Shown here: positions 52,816 through 60,230 of the stretch, one piece after another
Layout: each line of letters starts with the position of its first letter
Numbering within the stretch: position 1 is the first letter of the stretch
Origin: Flavobacteriales bacterium
Lineage (GTDB): Bacteria; Bacteroidota; Bacteroidia; NS11-12g; UBA9320
Assembly: GCA_020635455.1 (NCBI GenBank)
Contig: JACJZT010000003.1
Location: 248,001 to 312,000 of the forward strand
Direction: 5' to 3'
DNA length: 64,000 nt
Program-made: the position numbers and the translations under genes
Notes under the pieces: model-generated
Told to the model about the DNA's origin: nothing
Seen by the model: only the letters and a program-made list of their open reading frames with translations
Databases searched by the model: none

Positions 52816-53539
52816 TAAACCTTGTACTATTTGTAATTTCTTTAAATAGATCGTTGTACTTTACAAACTCTTCTCCTTTACCTCCTGCTATGCACGTAAT
52901 TATGTAACAATTATGTCCGTTAAGTATGTAAGTAGTAATAACGCCTAATTTTTTACCATCAGTTTTTACGTGATAAAATATCTCGTAAGCTTTATTTCCT
53001 GCGATTTTATATTCTCTTTCTCTTCTAAATTTTATTTCCTCATAAGCACTTGCTAAATCCTCTTTATTAGCCATAATAAATCGGGGAAAATCAATACCCG
53101 AAGGCATTTCCTCTCGCAAAATATTAATAGTCGGAGCGAAAATAGTATCACTTGACATAGGTTTAACGGCTAAGATAAGAGCTTGTTTATACTTTTTTTT
53201 AACTATCCATTTTGAAGGCAAATTAATGCTTACCTCATCGGATAAAACTTCTAAAAAAATAAAATCTTCTTTATCAATATCGGTAATTTTTTCATTTCTA
53301 TAAAAATAGACGACTGATACAAGATCTCCATTTTCGTGATATTTTTTCCATATTCCATTTTTTCTTCCCCCAATAAGCATTCCCGTTTCTTTTATCTCAC
53401 CTGAAGGGTACTTAGCACTATATAACCCACTTAATGTGTCTTTCATTGTTTCAACCTGTTGTGACTGATTGGTTTTATCTTTTTTATTATTACATGCTAA
53501 AAGAAAAGTGCAAGAAATTATAAAAATTGTCCTTCTCAT
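52796..53539 (-). CDS. Lipoprotein with MORN-like and PsbP/DcrB-like parts, candidate immunity for cassette D
   Basis: The 247-aa protein has a lipobox (FLLAC, Cys16), one MORN/YwqK-like repeat (YPSGEIKETGMLIGGRKNGIWKKYHENGDL), and a C-terminal domain of about 150 residues with the layout of PsbP/DcrB-like proteins (SINLPSKWIVKKK, GNKAYEIFYHVKTDGKK, CYIITCIAGG). It starts 4 bp inside the stop of cassette D. As a cell-envelope lipoprotein it fits an immunity role, by analogy with C and F. Confidence 0.55.
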   Translation of the reverse strand: MRRTIFIISCTFLLACNNKKDKTNQSQQVETMKDTLSGLYSAKYPSGEIKETGMLIGGRKNGIWKKYHENGDLVSVVYFYRNEKITDIDKEDFIFLEVLSDEVSINLPSKWIVKKKYKQALILAVKPMSSDTIFAPTINILREEMPSGIDFPRFIMANKEDLASAYEEIKFRREREYKIAGNKAYEIFYHVKTDGKKLGVITTYILNGHNCYIITCIAGGKGEEFVKYNDLFKEITNSTRFINSQAN

Positions 53540-54462
53540 TTTTTACGTTTCTTAGGTTTATCGCGAACACCAAATGAAATTTCTCCTTCTATTCCGAGAA
53601 TGAGGGCTAAACGTCCTTTAATTGAAAATCCTAAATCATGCTTCATTGCAACTAATTGCTGTTTTTTGACTTGGTATTTGACAATAACAGCATTAACAGT
53701 TAAAGAATGATTTTCATTTTTGTATCCCCCTCCCGTAACCGAACCATCAAAACTATGTTCATACTCAGCACCACCATAATAACTTGCACCAGCATATTGG
53801 CTTATATGTGCATAACCATCTTCCCCAACATAATCAAAATCAAATGTTTTTGGTCCATAATCACTTTCTATTTGTTCATAATTCGCACTAGCTAAATCAA
53901 TTGTCATCAAGCTACCTTCTAACCTTACCGCTAACCCTCCCGCTTCGAAATCAAAGCCAGCTTGAGCCCCAACATCCACTTTTCCATTGAAATTTGCATA
54001 GAGTTCTGTTTTGTCCCACCAATTGCGAAAAGAAGTTATGCCTTTAGAAAGACCATTTCCAATGTCTTCAAAAAAACCAGCAATCCTATTCCCTATATTA
54101 TTTTTAAAAACCTTGGAACCGACTTCTAAATCTGCAATTGAGCCATCAGTATTTTTTCTTAAAGTATTTTTATCAACTGAATAATGTTTTCTCCCATTTT
54201 TATTTATCCATTCTTTAAGAATTCCGCCATTTGCTTTCTGGTATGCTTCCGCTTTTCTTTTACTCCTTTCTTCCCCATTTAAACCCGAAGGATCTGCGAA
54301 AAAAATCGGATTCCCATGAAAGGTTGTATAGGGGCTTTCACAAGATTTAATTATCGGGTCAACATTCCATCTCCTTCCTAGCCTAGAATCATACTCCCAG
54401 AATTGAGCGGTTGTCGTATTTCCTTCACCATAAATTTCATCATCCTTCTCCTGAGTGTTGAA
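53536..54462 (-). pseudogene. Rhs tip cassette D, 3' portion (cut off by an IS4-family insertion)
   Basis: The frame is open on the minus strand from the IS junction (FNTQEKDDEIYGEGN) through the rest of the Rhs core (YDSRLGRRWNVDP, PSGLNGEER) to a tip ending DKPKKRKK at 53536. The first start-like codon left is a GTG at 53979, which would give only 147 aa of tip. The tip is rich in Gly and alternating hydrophobic residues (GAQAGFDFEAGGLAVRLEG, GFSIKGRLALILGIEGE); activity unknown. Joined to 55729-55836 it gives a continuous core identical in layout to the other cassettes. Confidence 0.75.
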
Positions 54463-55721
54463 CCATAAGTGTTCGAAACCTTGAACAACGGGTTGTTAAT
54501 AGTTAGTAATATTGGTTTTCAGAAGTTTAAGGTTGGTTATTAGTTTGATATGTGAATGCGGACCAATTGCTAAAATTAATTCCTGAGGATGAATTAGAGT
54601 TCTTGAGTGTAACTACCGATGTAAATTATCAAACCAAAAAGCTCTATGGTTCTGTAATTTTCAAGTTGCTTTTATTTTCTATGCTCAACAGTTCCAAGGT
54701 TAGCTATCGTGTAATGGAAAAGATAGTGTTATCCTCCAGTTTTATAGCTTTTCTTGGGTTCAAAATCGAAACAAAATTTAATTCTATACGGGATAGAATA
54801 TGCTGTATAAATGCTTCTTATTTTGAACAACTTTTCAATAAAATATTTACCATTTATAATCAACAGCTCAAGGAAGAAAAAGCCTTGATAAAGGTTGACA
54901 GCACATATGTAGGAATTGCCTCCAAACTGGTAAAATGGGATATGCATAATGGCAGGAAGAATACATCTAAAAAGCAAATTAAATATTCGGTAAGTGTTAA
55001 AGGCAGCCTTCCATGTGGCTTCAAAATTTTCACTGATAAAAAATATATCAGCGAAGATTTGGCATTATCGGAAACCATTACTGAAAATATCCATATAGAT
55101 GAATCTCTTGTCGTATTTGACCGTGGACTTAAATCCAGAAAAAAATTCGATGAATTAACCAATCAAAGCATACATTTTATAACAAGAATTGCGCCTAACA
55201 CCTTTTTAAAAATAATTGAAAACAATAGACTATACCGGCCAATTGAAACTCAAACATTAATTATAAATGAAGATTTAAAAGTAAAATTAAGAAATAGGAG
55301 TTCGAAAATTTCAGATAACAACTATAGGGTAATTAAGGCTAAAATGAAATCTTCTAATGAACCACTTATCTTTTTGACCAATGACTTTGATCTAAGTGCC
55401 GATGAAGTTACTACCTTATATAAACAAAGATGGGAAATAGAATTATTTTTTAAATTTTTAAAGCAACACCTAAATCTCTCACATCTTGTATCTCGGAATG
55501 AAAATGCAATTAAAGTAATTCTTTATATGACCATGATATTGGCAATTTTAATTCTATCTTATAGAAAAATAAACAATATCAAAGGGTATAAAATGGCAAA
55601 ACTGCAATTTGAAATTGAGTTGGACAATTCAATGATTAAAGAAATTGTGATCCTCTCTGGCGGAAACCCTGATAAAGTCTCATATCTTTGGAACACCTCC
55701 TAAGGTTTCGAACACTTATGG
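54463..55721 (+). mobile_element. IS4-family insertion sequence, complete, inside cassette D
   Basis: The element is 1259 bp. Its terminal inverted repeats are CCATAAGTGTTCGAAACCTT at the left and the exact reverse complement at the right end. The target duplication TGTTGAA occurs at 54456-54462 and 55722-55728. The single transposase spans 54552-55703. Perfect ends, an intact gene and an exact 7-bp duplication indicate recent insertion. IS4-group membership comes from the YREK motif in the transposase. Confidence 0.92.
54552..55703 (+). CDS. IS4-family transposase (DDE)
   Basis: The 383-aa transposase has catalytic residues D116 (KVDSTYVG), D190 (VVFDRGLKS) and E297. E297 lies in the IS4 YREK signature: Y290, R293, E297, K304 in YKQRWEIELFFKFLK. 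A basic N-terminal region of about 100 residues precedes the catalytic core. All three acidic residues are present and no frameshift is seen, so it may be active. Confidence 0.93.
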   Translation: MNADQLLKLIPEDELEFLSVTTDVNYQTKKLYGSVIFKLLLFSMLNSSKVSYRVMEKIVLSSSFIAFLGFKIETKFNSIRDRICCINASYFEQLFNKIFTIYNQQLKEEKALIKVDSTYVGIASKLVKWDMHNGRKNTSKKQIKYSVSVKGSLPCGFKIFTDKKYISEDLALSETITENIHIDESLVVFDRGLKSRKKFDELTNQSIHFITRIAPNTFLKIIENNRLYRPIETQTLIINEDLKVKLRNRSSKISDNNYRVIKAKMKSSNEPLIFLTNDFDLSADEVTTLYKQRWEIELFFKFLKQHLNLSHLVSRNENAIKVILYMTMILAILILSYRKINNIKGYKMAKLQFEIELDNSMIKEIVILSGGNPDKVSYLWNTS

Positions 55722-55836
55722 TGTTGAACCCAAACCTATATCCACCAGCTCCTTCAGCTTTCCAACTTCTTCCTTCCATTACACTTCCATAGGAAGAGTA
55801 ATGGAACAGAAGATATTTATATTTATTTTGAGTCAA
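55722..55836 (-). pseudogene. Rhs tip cassette D, 5' portion
   Basis: On the minus strand this stretch encodes FHYSSYGSVMEGRSWKAEGA then GGYRFGFN up to the IS junction. Removing the IS and one copy of TGTTGAA joins it in frame to FNTQEKDDEIYG of the 3' portion. The likely start is a TTG at 55836, but no clear promoter is visible. The AGGYRFGFN insertion is shared with cassette C. Confidence 0.75.
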
Positions 55837-55920
55837 TATTTTGTTTTTGAACCTTTCTAAAAAGTAAGAAAATTAGAGCATAAAAATTTTGAGACTTTTA
55901 TTAAAATAATACTTTGGTTA

Positions 55921-56298
55921 TTAATCTAAAATACGTCTCAATCCTTTATAGAAATATCCTTGCTCAACAATTTCTTTGCCATTATAGCGGACATAGTAAC
56001 CTGTCAGTCTCCCTTTATATACAAAGGATTTTCTTATTACTTTTTTTTTATTAATTTCAATATAAAACCCGAATACCTTTTTATTGAATTTCGGAATTTC
56101 ATGACCCTCTACTAGACGAGCACTAAAAAGAGTATCTCCATTGGAAATAATCATAGAATATGGACGATTAAAAAAAGATGAATCTAATTCAGAAGACTTA
56201 TAGACCTTTGCTGTTTGGGAATAAACCTTACCGTGATAAACTATTAAAACTACCAGGAAGCAGAATTTACTTATTAGTTTTTTCAGATTTGTATACAT
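55921..56298 (-). CDS. Exported small protein, candidate immunity for cassette E
   Basis: This 125-aa protein starts at ATG 56298 (MYTNLKKLISKFCFLVVLIVYHGKVYSQ), a signal peptide ending YSQ. The body ends with a MORN-like strand-turn (YKGRLTGYYVRYNGKEIVEQGYFYKG). It overlaps the 3' end of cassette E by 32 bp in another frame, so it is strongly coupled to it. Periplasmic location is predicted; function is inferred from position. Confidence 0.55.
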   Translation of the reverse strand: MYTNLKKLISKFCFLVVLIVYHGKVYSQTAKVYKSSELDSSFFNRPYSMIISNGDTLFSARLVEGHEIPKFNKKVFGFYIEINKKKVIRKSFVYKGRLTGYYVRYNGKEIVEQGYFYKGLRRILD

Positions 56299-57331
56299 CT
56301 TTACTTGATTTGTCTTTTTGAAGGTCTTGTTCACTTCCTGTATTATACTGTTTCTCATAGTCAAGCATTAACTTAATTTTTTCATTCGTTGCACCATGCC
56401 CTTTCGCATAGTCAATAAAATAATCCACAAAATCATTATAACTCTCATTCAAACCAAGGTTGGCAGCCGCATGTTGATTATCGTTCACAGTTGGTTTTTG
56501 AATTTCTTGATGTTGTTTTATTAGTTCATCACCTTTTATACCTTTATTGATAGCTTTGAAAAATTGTAAATGCATCTTTACGTGCAATGTTGCTTCATGC
56601 CCAGCCGTAAATAAAATATTCAAATGATCTCCCTCAACAGTACTTTCGGCTGTTGGATCTGTTGATGATTCATTTGTATTGACTGGTTGAACAGAACTAA
56701 CCTTAACAACAACCTTTCCTTTAGTATTTCCGTGAATTCTTTTAATGAATTTACCATCGCCTATTAAATAATCTTCCGAAAGTCCCCAATCAGCGTTAAC
56801 CCACTTAAGACCAATACGTACATAACCATTAGTTTCTCCACCTGCCTTTTTTTGGTATTTGAATAAAATATCATTGTTACCTGAAAGTGATCCAGCATTG
56901 TGCTCTCCCCAGAATTTTTTTGCTTGACGCTTGGTTGCAAAATCTCCATAGATTTCCTTACCCGATTCCGATTTTAAGTATGTCAATTGAGCCTTATAAA
57001 CATCTCTGTGGAATATTCTTAAAGCTAGCGAAAATTTAATTTTACTACCTTCATAATCTTCAAACATTATAGGATTATCAAGAGCAAAAGTATAAGGGCT
57101 GTTGGAAGGATATGACCTAAATTCCGGATCTACAGCTAACCATTTTCCTAATCTCGAATCATAAATCCTAACCCCGAAATCATAACTACCTCCATCTACA
57201 TTAATTTCATCATCCTTTTCCTTCCCATTAAATCCGTATCGATAGGTCCCACCTGACCACGAGCGACCAACCATTACACTTCCATAGGGAGGGTAATAAT
57301 ATGAGATATATTGACTAAACCGAAGATGCAT
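56267..57331 (-). CDS. Orphan Rhs tip, unclassified toxin (cassette E)
   Basis: The 354-aa protein has a Rhs core at about 11-95 (YYPPYGSVMVGRSW, RYGFNGKEKDDE, RIYDSRLGKWLAVDP, EDYEGSK) and a 260-aa tip. The tip has a His/Glu group TAGHEATLHVKMHLQFF (H245, E246, H250, H254) that could bind a metal, but the spacing is HExxxH, not the zincin HExxH. The C-terminal 30 residues are Lys-rich. Core sequence and upstream DNA are closest to cassette B. Confidence 0.6.
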   Translation of the reverse strand: MHLRFSQYISYYYPPYGSVMVGRSWSGGTYRYGFNGKEKDDEINVDGGSYDFGVRIYDSRLGKWLAVDPEFRSYPSNSPYTFALDNPIMFEDYEGSKIKFSLALRIFHRDVYKAQLTYLKSESGKEIYGDFATKRQAKKFWGEHNAGSLSGNNDILFKYQKKAGGETNGYVRIGLKWVNADWGLSEDYLIGDGKFIKRIHGNTKGKVVVKVSSVQPVNTNESSTDPTAESTVEGDHLNILFTAGHEATLHVKMHLQFFKAINKGIKGDELIKQHQEIQKPTVNDNQHAAANLGLNESYNDFVDYFIDYAKGHGATNEKIKLMLDYEKQYNTGSEQDLQKDKSSKDVYKSEKTNK

Positions 57332-57485
57332 TTTGGGCTATTTAAGAAGCAATACTCAAATTTAGTAAATTGGATTGAAAAAGACTGCTAATATATTCCA
57401 AAATGAGTGGCTAGCCTTATTTCGGAATGAGTGGCTCAGTATGGCCGGAATATTCGTCTTTCTGCCATCGCAAAAAGTTGGGTTG
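57332..57485 (-). repeat. Inverted repeat copy 2 (upstream of cassette E), with IS21-like ends
   Basis: This is the reverse-orientation partner of 48256-48409. On the minus strand it has the same CAACCCAACTTTTTG start, the TGAGCCACTCATTCCG and AGCCACTCATTTTGGAA motifs, the TTTTTCAATCCAATTT segment and the TAAATTTG -7 box (57364-57357). It contains no gene. Confidence 0.7.
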
Positions 57486-57534
57486 ACATTTGGGCTGAAT
57501 TCTCACTTCCTTCGTCAAAAAAGAGGTCTATGGT

Positions 57535-58029
57535 TCAATAAGAACTCAAAGTATCAATTTCAATTTCTTCATTAAAATTTACACCGAAATAAACTATGTC
57601 TTTTGAATAAATTTTCAAGAATTTGCTTGATAAAATCCGGTAGTATAAGCAGAATTTTTCATGCTTTTTTAGATACTCTAACCCAAATACATTGATCAAA
57701 TCATCAATTGATAAGTTAATTTTTTGTGTTTCATTCCTTTTAAGTGCAATAGAATCATATAACAATTGATAATTCATCTTATAAGACTCTAAATTTCTTA
57801 TATCATATAAAATTCTATGGTCGGCACTATCATTCTTGCCATCCAAAAGTATGATGTAATGAAGGATACTATCCGAGACGTTAGTAATTTTTAGTTTTAT
57901 GGTATCTTTCTTTAATTCATATGAAATATCTAAATATTTTTTTTCAATAGTTTTGGCAGAATTCAAGTTTTTACTAGAGTAATTACAACAAAGTAAAAGA
58001 AGACCGAAAACACAGATATTCACTTTCAT
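57535..58029 (-). CDS. Lipoprotein, candidate immunity for cassette F
   Basis: This 164-aa protein has a signal peptide with lipobox LLLCC (Cys14/15). The body has a beta-sandwich-like pattern (ISYELKKDTIKLKITNVSDSILHYIILLDG). It begins 2 bp after the stop of cassette F, whose tip resembles an L,D-transpeptidase. A periplasmic anchored inhibitor fits; the function is inferred. Confidence 0.55.
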   Translation of the reverse strand: MKVNICVFGLLLLCCNYSSKNLNSAKTIEKKYLDISYELKKDTIKLKITNVSDSILHYIILLDGKNDSADHRILYDIRNLESYKMNYQLLYDSIALKRNETQKINLSIDDLINVFGLEYLKKHEKFCLYYRILSSKFLKIYSKDIVYFGVNFNEEIEIDTLSSY

Positions 58030-58031
58030 TG

Positions 58032-59102
58032 TTACCGTTGTTTTGTAAGATGATTGAATGTCGATGCATTTGGATTTGAGTATTTTACGATTACAAATAT
58101 TCTTCCTTCATATGTGCTATTACGATATCTCCATAAATAGTAATAAATGTCGTTAGAATTTGTTGTTTCAACGCAGCCATGTGTTTCTCCTTTACCAGAG
58201 TCATGGATGTAATGATTGTCTCTATTATATGAATTACCTGAAATCCTATCTAATCTTGCTCTCCATACGCCCCATCCTGCATAATAATTTCCATGATCTG
58301 TATATTCAAGTCCACCTCCGGTACTAGGTACCAGATTGCCAGCTAGATCTTTTCCTGCAGACCTGCCATTCGGATCAGGTTTTAGGTTTATTGTATAGGT
58401 TCCTTCGGGTACTGGACCTCCGGGGTCATCATACCCATAACTTTTTTTACTTTGATCAGAAGCTTTTTGGTAATCAAATGAACCAGAGGTTGCAGGCCAT
58501 GATTCAAGTATCAGATTATCCAAATTCAATCTATTTATATTTTGGCCATCATACATAAGATATTCTGGACTTTGATAATCTTTACCAGTTTTTGAATTCT
58601 TATATGCATTAAATGTACCATCTCCATTATAAAATGCCACAAATCGATCTTGTCCTATATTAAACGAGCGCACAGATCCTTCAATTGTAGAAATTTTAAC
58701 ATTTGTGTTTAACGTGCTATTGGGTCCTCCAGTATTGTAATCGTTTATAATAGCATTTTTTGGAAGATATAAATTACCTCCCTCTCCTTTATGTTTGTTA
58801 TAATTTTCTTCAGGCCCCCCTCCACCCAAATAATCAACTATGGCAATAGGAGAATTATTAAAATATGAGTAAGTGCTTTGCCAGGCATATTCACGTTCTC
58901 TAGGGTCTGTACTGAACCATCTACCTAACCTACTATCATAAATTCTTAACTCATAGGCTACAAAATTACCTTCACCCTTAATTTCATCATCATTTTCCTT
59001 CCCATTAAATCCGAAACGGTATGCACCATCTGACCAACAACGTCCTTCCATTACACTTCCATAGGAATGGTAATCAAAATGAGTTCTATCTACGACGGTC
59101 AT
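58032..59102 (-). CDS. Orphan Rhs tip with L,D-transpeptidase-like toxin (cassette F)
   Basis: The 356-aa protein has a Rhs core at about 10-95 (DYHSYGSVMEGRCW, FGFNGKENDDEI, RIYDSRLGRWFSTDP, VDYLGGG) and a 260-aa tip. The tip shows GPVPEGTYTINLKPDP and YIHDSGKGETHGCVETTNS with H300, H308 and C310. This is the HxxxxxxxHGC pattern of YkuD-like or DUF2778/Tlde1-like L,D-transpeptidase effectors, which attack peptidoglycan stem peptides. The lipoprotein gene follows at once. Core sequence is closest to cassette A. Confidence 0.65.
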   Translation of the reverse strand: MTVVDRTHFDYHSYGSVMEGRCWSDGAYRFGFNGKENDDEIKGEGNFVAYELRIYDSRLGRWFSTDPREREYAWQSTYSYFNNSPIAIVDYLGGGGPEENYNKHKGEGGNLYLPKNAIINDYNTGGPNSTLNTNVKISTIEGSVRSFNIGQDRFVAFYNGDGTFNAYKNSKTGKDYQSPEYLMYDGQNINRLNLDNLILESWPATSGSFDYQKASDQSKKSYGYDDPGGPVPEGTYTINLKPDPNGRSAGKDLAGNLVPSTGGGLEYTDHGNYYAGWGVWRARLDRISGNSYNRDNHYIHDSGKGETHGCVETTNSNDIYYYLWRYRNSTYEGRIFVIVKYSNPNASTFNHLTKQR

Positions 59103-59159
59103 TGAGTTTGAGAAGTTAGCTAAATGTCAAAAAACAAGTGTTTTTTTGCATATTTACAT

Positions 59160-59167
59160 CAAATTTA
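59160..59167 (-). promoter_or_regulatory. -7 box of orphan cassette F
   Basis: TAAATTTG on the minus strand lies 57 nt before the ATG at 59102. It lies between the divergent cassette F and the truncated recombinase. Confidence 0.3.
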
Positions 59168-59177
59168 GGCCAATTTT

Positions 59178-59852
59178 ATGCAAAGAACAAACGACAAAAT
59201 CCCAATCCTTATTTTGCTCGAAAAGTTTATTTACGATTCGGAGAAAGGAAAGAGGCTTCAAAAGAATGGAGCACTAATTTCAAGCTCAACCATTGATAAT
59301 TACCATGCTTTGTTTTCAAATTTAAAAGGATTTTGCTCCAAGTCTCAAAATGAATGGTCCTTTAATGTAAAATACAGAGCTTCAAAAACCGGATTTAGTA
59401 AGGAAAAGAAGTATTACAAACGGTTCTATACACATTTCACCAATTATTTGTACAGCAAAGGATGTACTGATAATTATGTTGGCATGCAAATAAAAATCCT
59501 ACGTACTTTTTTTATTTACCAGATAACTACCCTAGGCTATGAAATGGGATTGTTTTACAGGGATTTTTACGTTAGAAGGGAAGAAATACCCATTATCGTA
59601 CTTTCACAGGAGCAATTAAGGTTTCTGATAAGTAATGAAGAGTTCGAGAATTCTCTTTTAGCAAAAATGAAGATAATAAAGGACATCCTTGTGTTTGGAT
59701 GTACCATCGGTTTAAGATTCTCAGATTTAATGTCATTAAAAGGTTCAAATCTCGTAGAACAAGATGGAGCAACTTATATTGTTAAAGTATCAAAAAAAAC
59801 AAACAACGCTGTACTTAGTTTATCAATTAATTTATGTTTATTTTTTAAATAG
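59178..59852 (+). pseudogene. Truncated tyrosine recombinase (phage-integrase family)
   Basis: The 224 residues comprise a SAM-like core-binding domain (about 35-120: STIDNYHALFSNLKGF, FTNYLYSKGCTDNYVGMQIKILRTFF) and the start of the catalytic domain with the first catalytic Arg in GCTIGLRFSDLMSLKGSNL. The frame then runs into INLCLFFK and stops, before the Lys turn, the HxxR box and the Tyr nucleophile, so it cannot recombine DNA. It marks the right border of the cassette island and is divergent from cassette F. Confidence 0.8.
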
Positions 59853-60112
59853 GCATTGATGATTTTTCAATTGCAACTAAGTACTAACACTTTATGCTAA
59901 AGCATGCCTTTTTAATTATTTTTGAATAAAGCAACCATGCCTGATTGAGGATATAGATTAGGAAACAAAGAAGTTATTCTTAAATTTAGAAAGATAGATC
60001 CTGAGTTACAAACTCAGGATAGCATTACAAAATCAGGATAGCAAGGAAAAGGCAAAGTTTTATTAATGCCTAATAAATCGCTTTGAATGAGTAAAAGTAT
60101 AATAATTTAAAC
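59853..60112. other. Intergenic region with a perfect hairpin and an 11-bp direct repeat
   Basis: No ORF of note. ATCCTGAGTT (59998-60007) and AACTCAGGAT (60011-60020) form a perfect 10-bp stem with a 3-nt loop. TCAGGATAGCA occurs twice, once overlapping this hairpin and again about 20 bp later. Together with the promoter and leader at 60113-60230 this accounts for the 378-bp gap before the helicase gene. Confidence 0.5.
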
Positions 60113-60230
60113 TACCTTTGCCGAAACTTACACATTGTTTACCAATCCTAAGTTCACCTTTATCTTTTAGCAACCGCTACTTCTAGTTAGAGATTTTACC
60201 ACAGCGGTTTATTTAAAACCAAAAATTCAA
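60113..60230 (+). promoter_or_regulatory. Promoter and long leader of the DEAD-box helicase gene
   Basis: TACCTTTG (60113-60120) fits TAnnTTTG. It lies 110 nt before the ATG at 60231, in contrast to the near-leaderless genes elsewhere in the window. The leader contains AACCGCT (60172-60178) paired with AGCGGTT (60203-60209). Leaders of this length on DEAD-box helicase genes are often cold-responsive; that is inference. Confidence 0.45.

Noticed and set aside
53536..53979. Stand-alone 147-aa gene starting at GTG 53979
   Set aside because: The same frame continues upstream through a Rhs core to the IS junction, so this is the tail of a disrupted cassette.
56580..56640. Zincin metallopeptidase in the cassette E tip
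   Set aside because: The motif is HEATLH (HExxxH), not HExxH, and no third ligand pattern is clear; only a possible metal site is claimed.
57000..57331. Cassette E as a full toxin gene with its own secretion signal
   Set aside because: The N-terminus goes directly into the Rhs core with no signal peptide, T9SS domain or PAAR-like domain.
44814..59860. Prophage or integrative conjugative element
   Set aside because: Despite the truncated recombinase there are no phage structural, relaxase or mating-pair genes; content is Rhs tips, partners and IS remnants.
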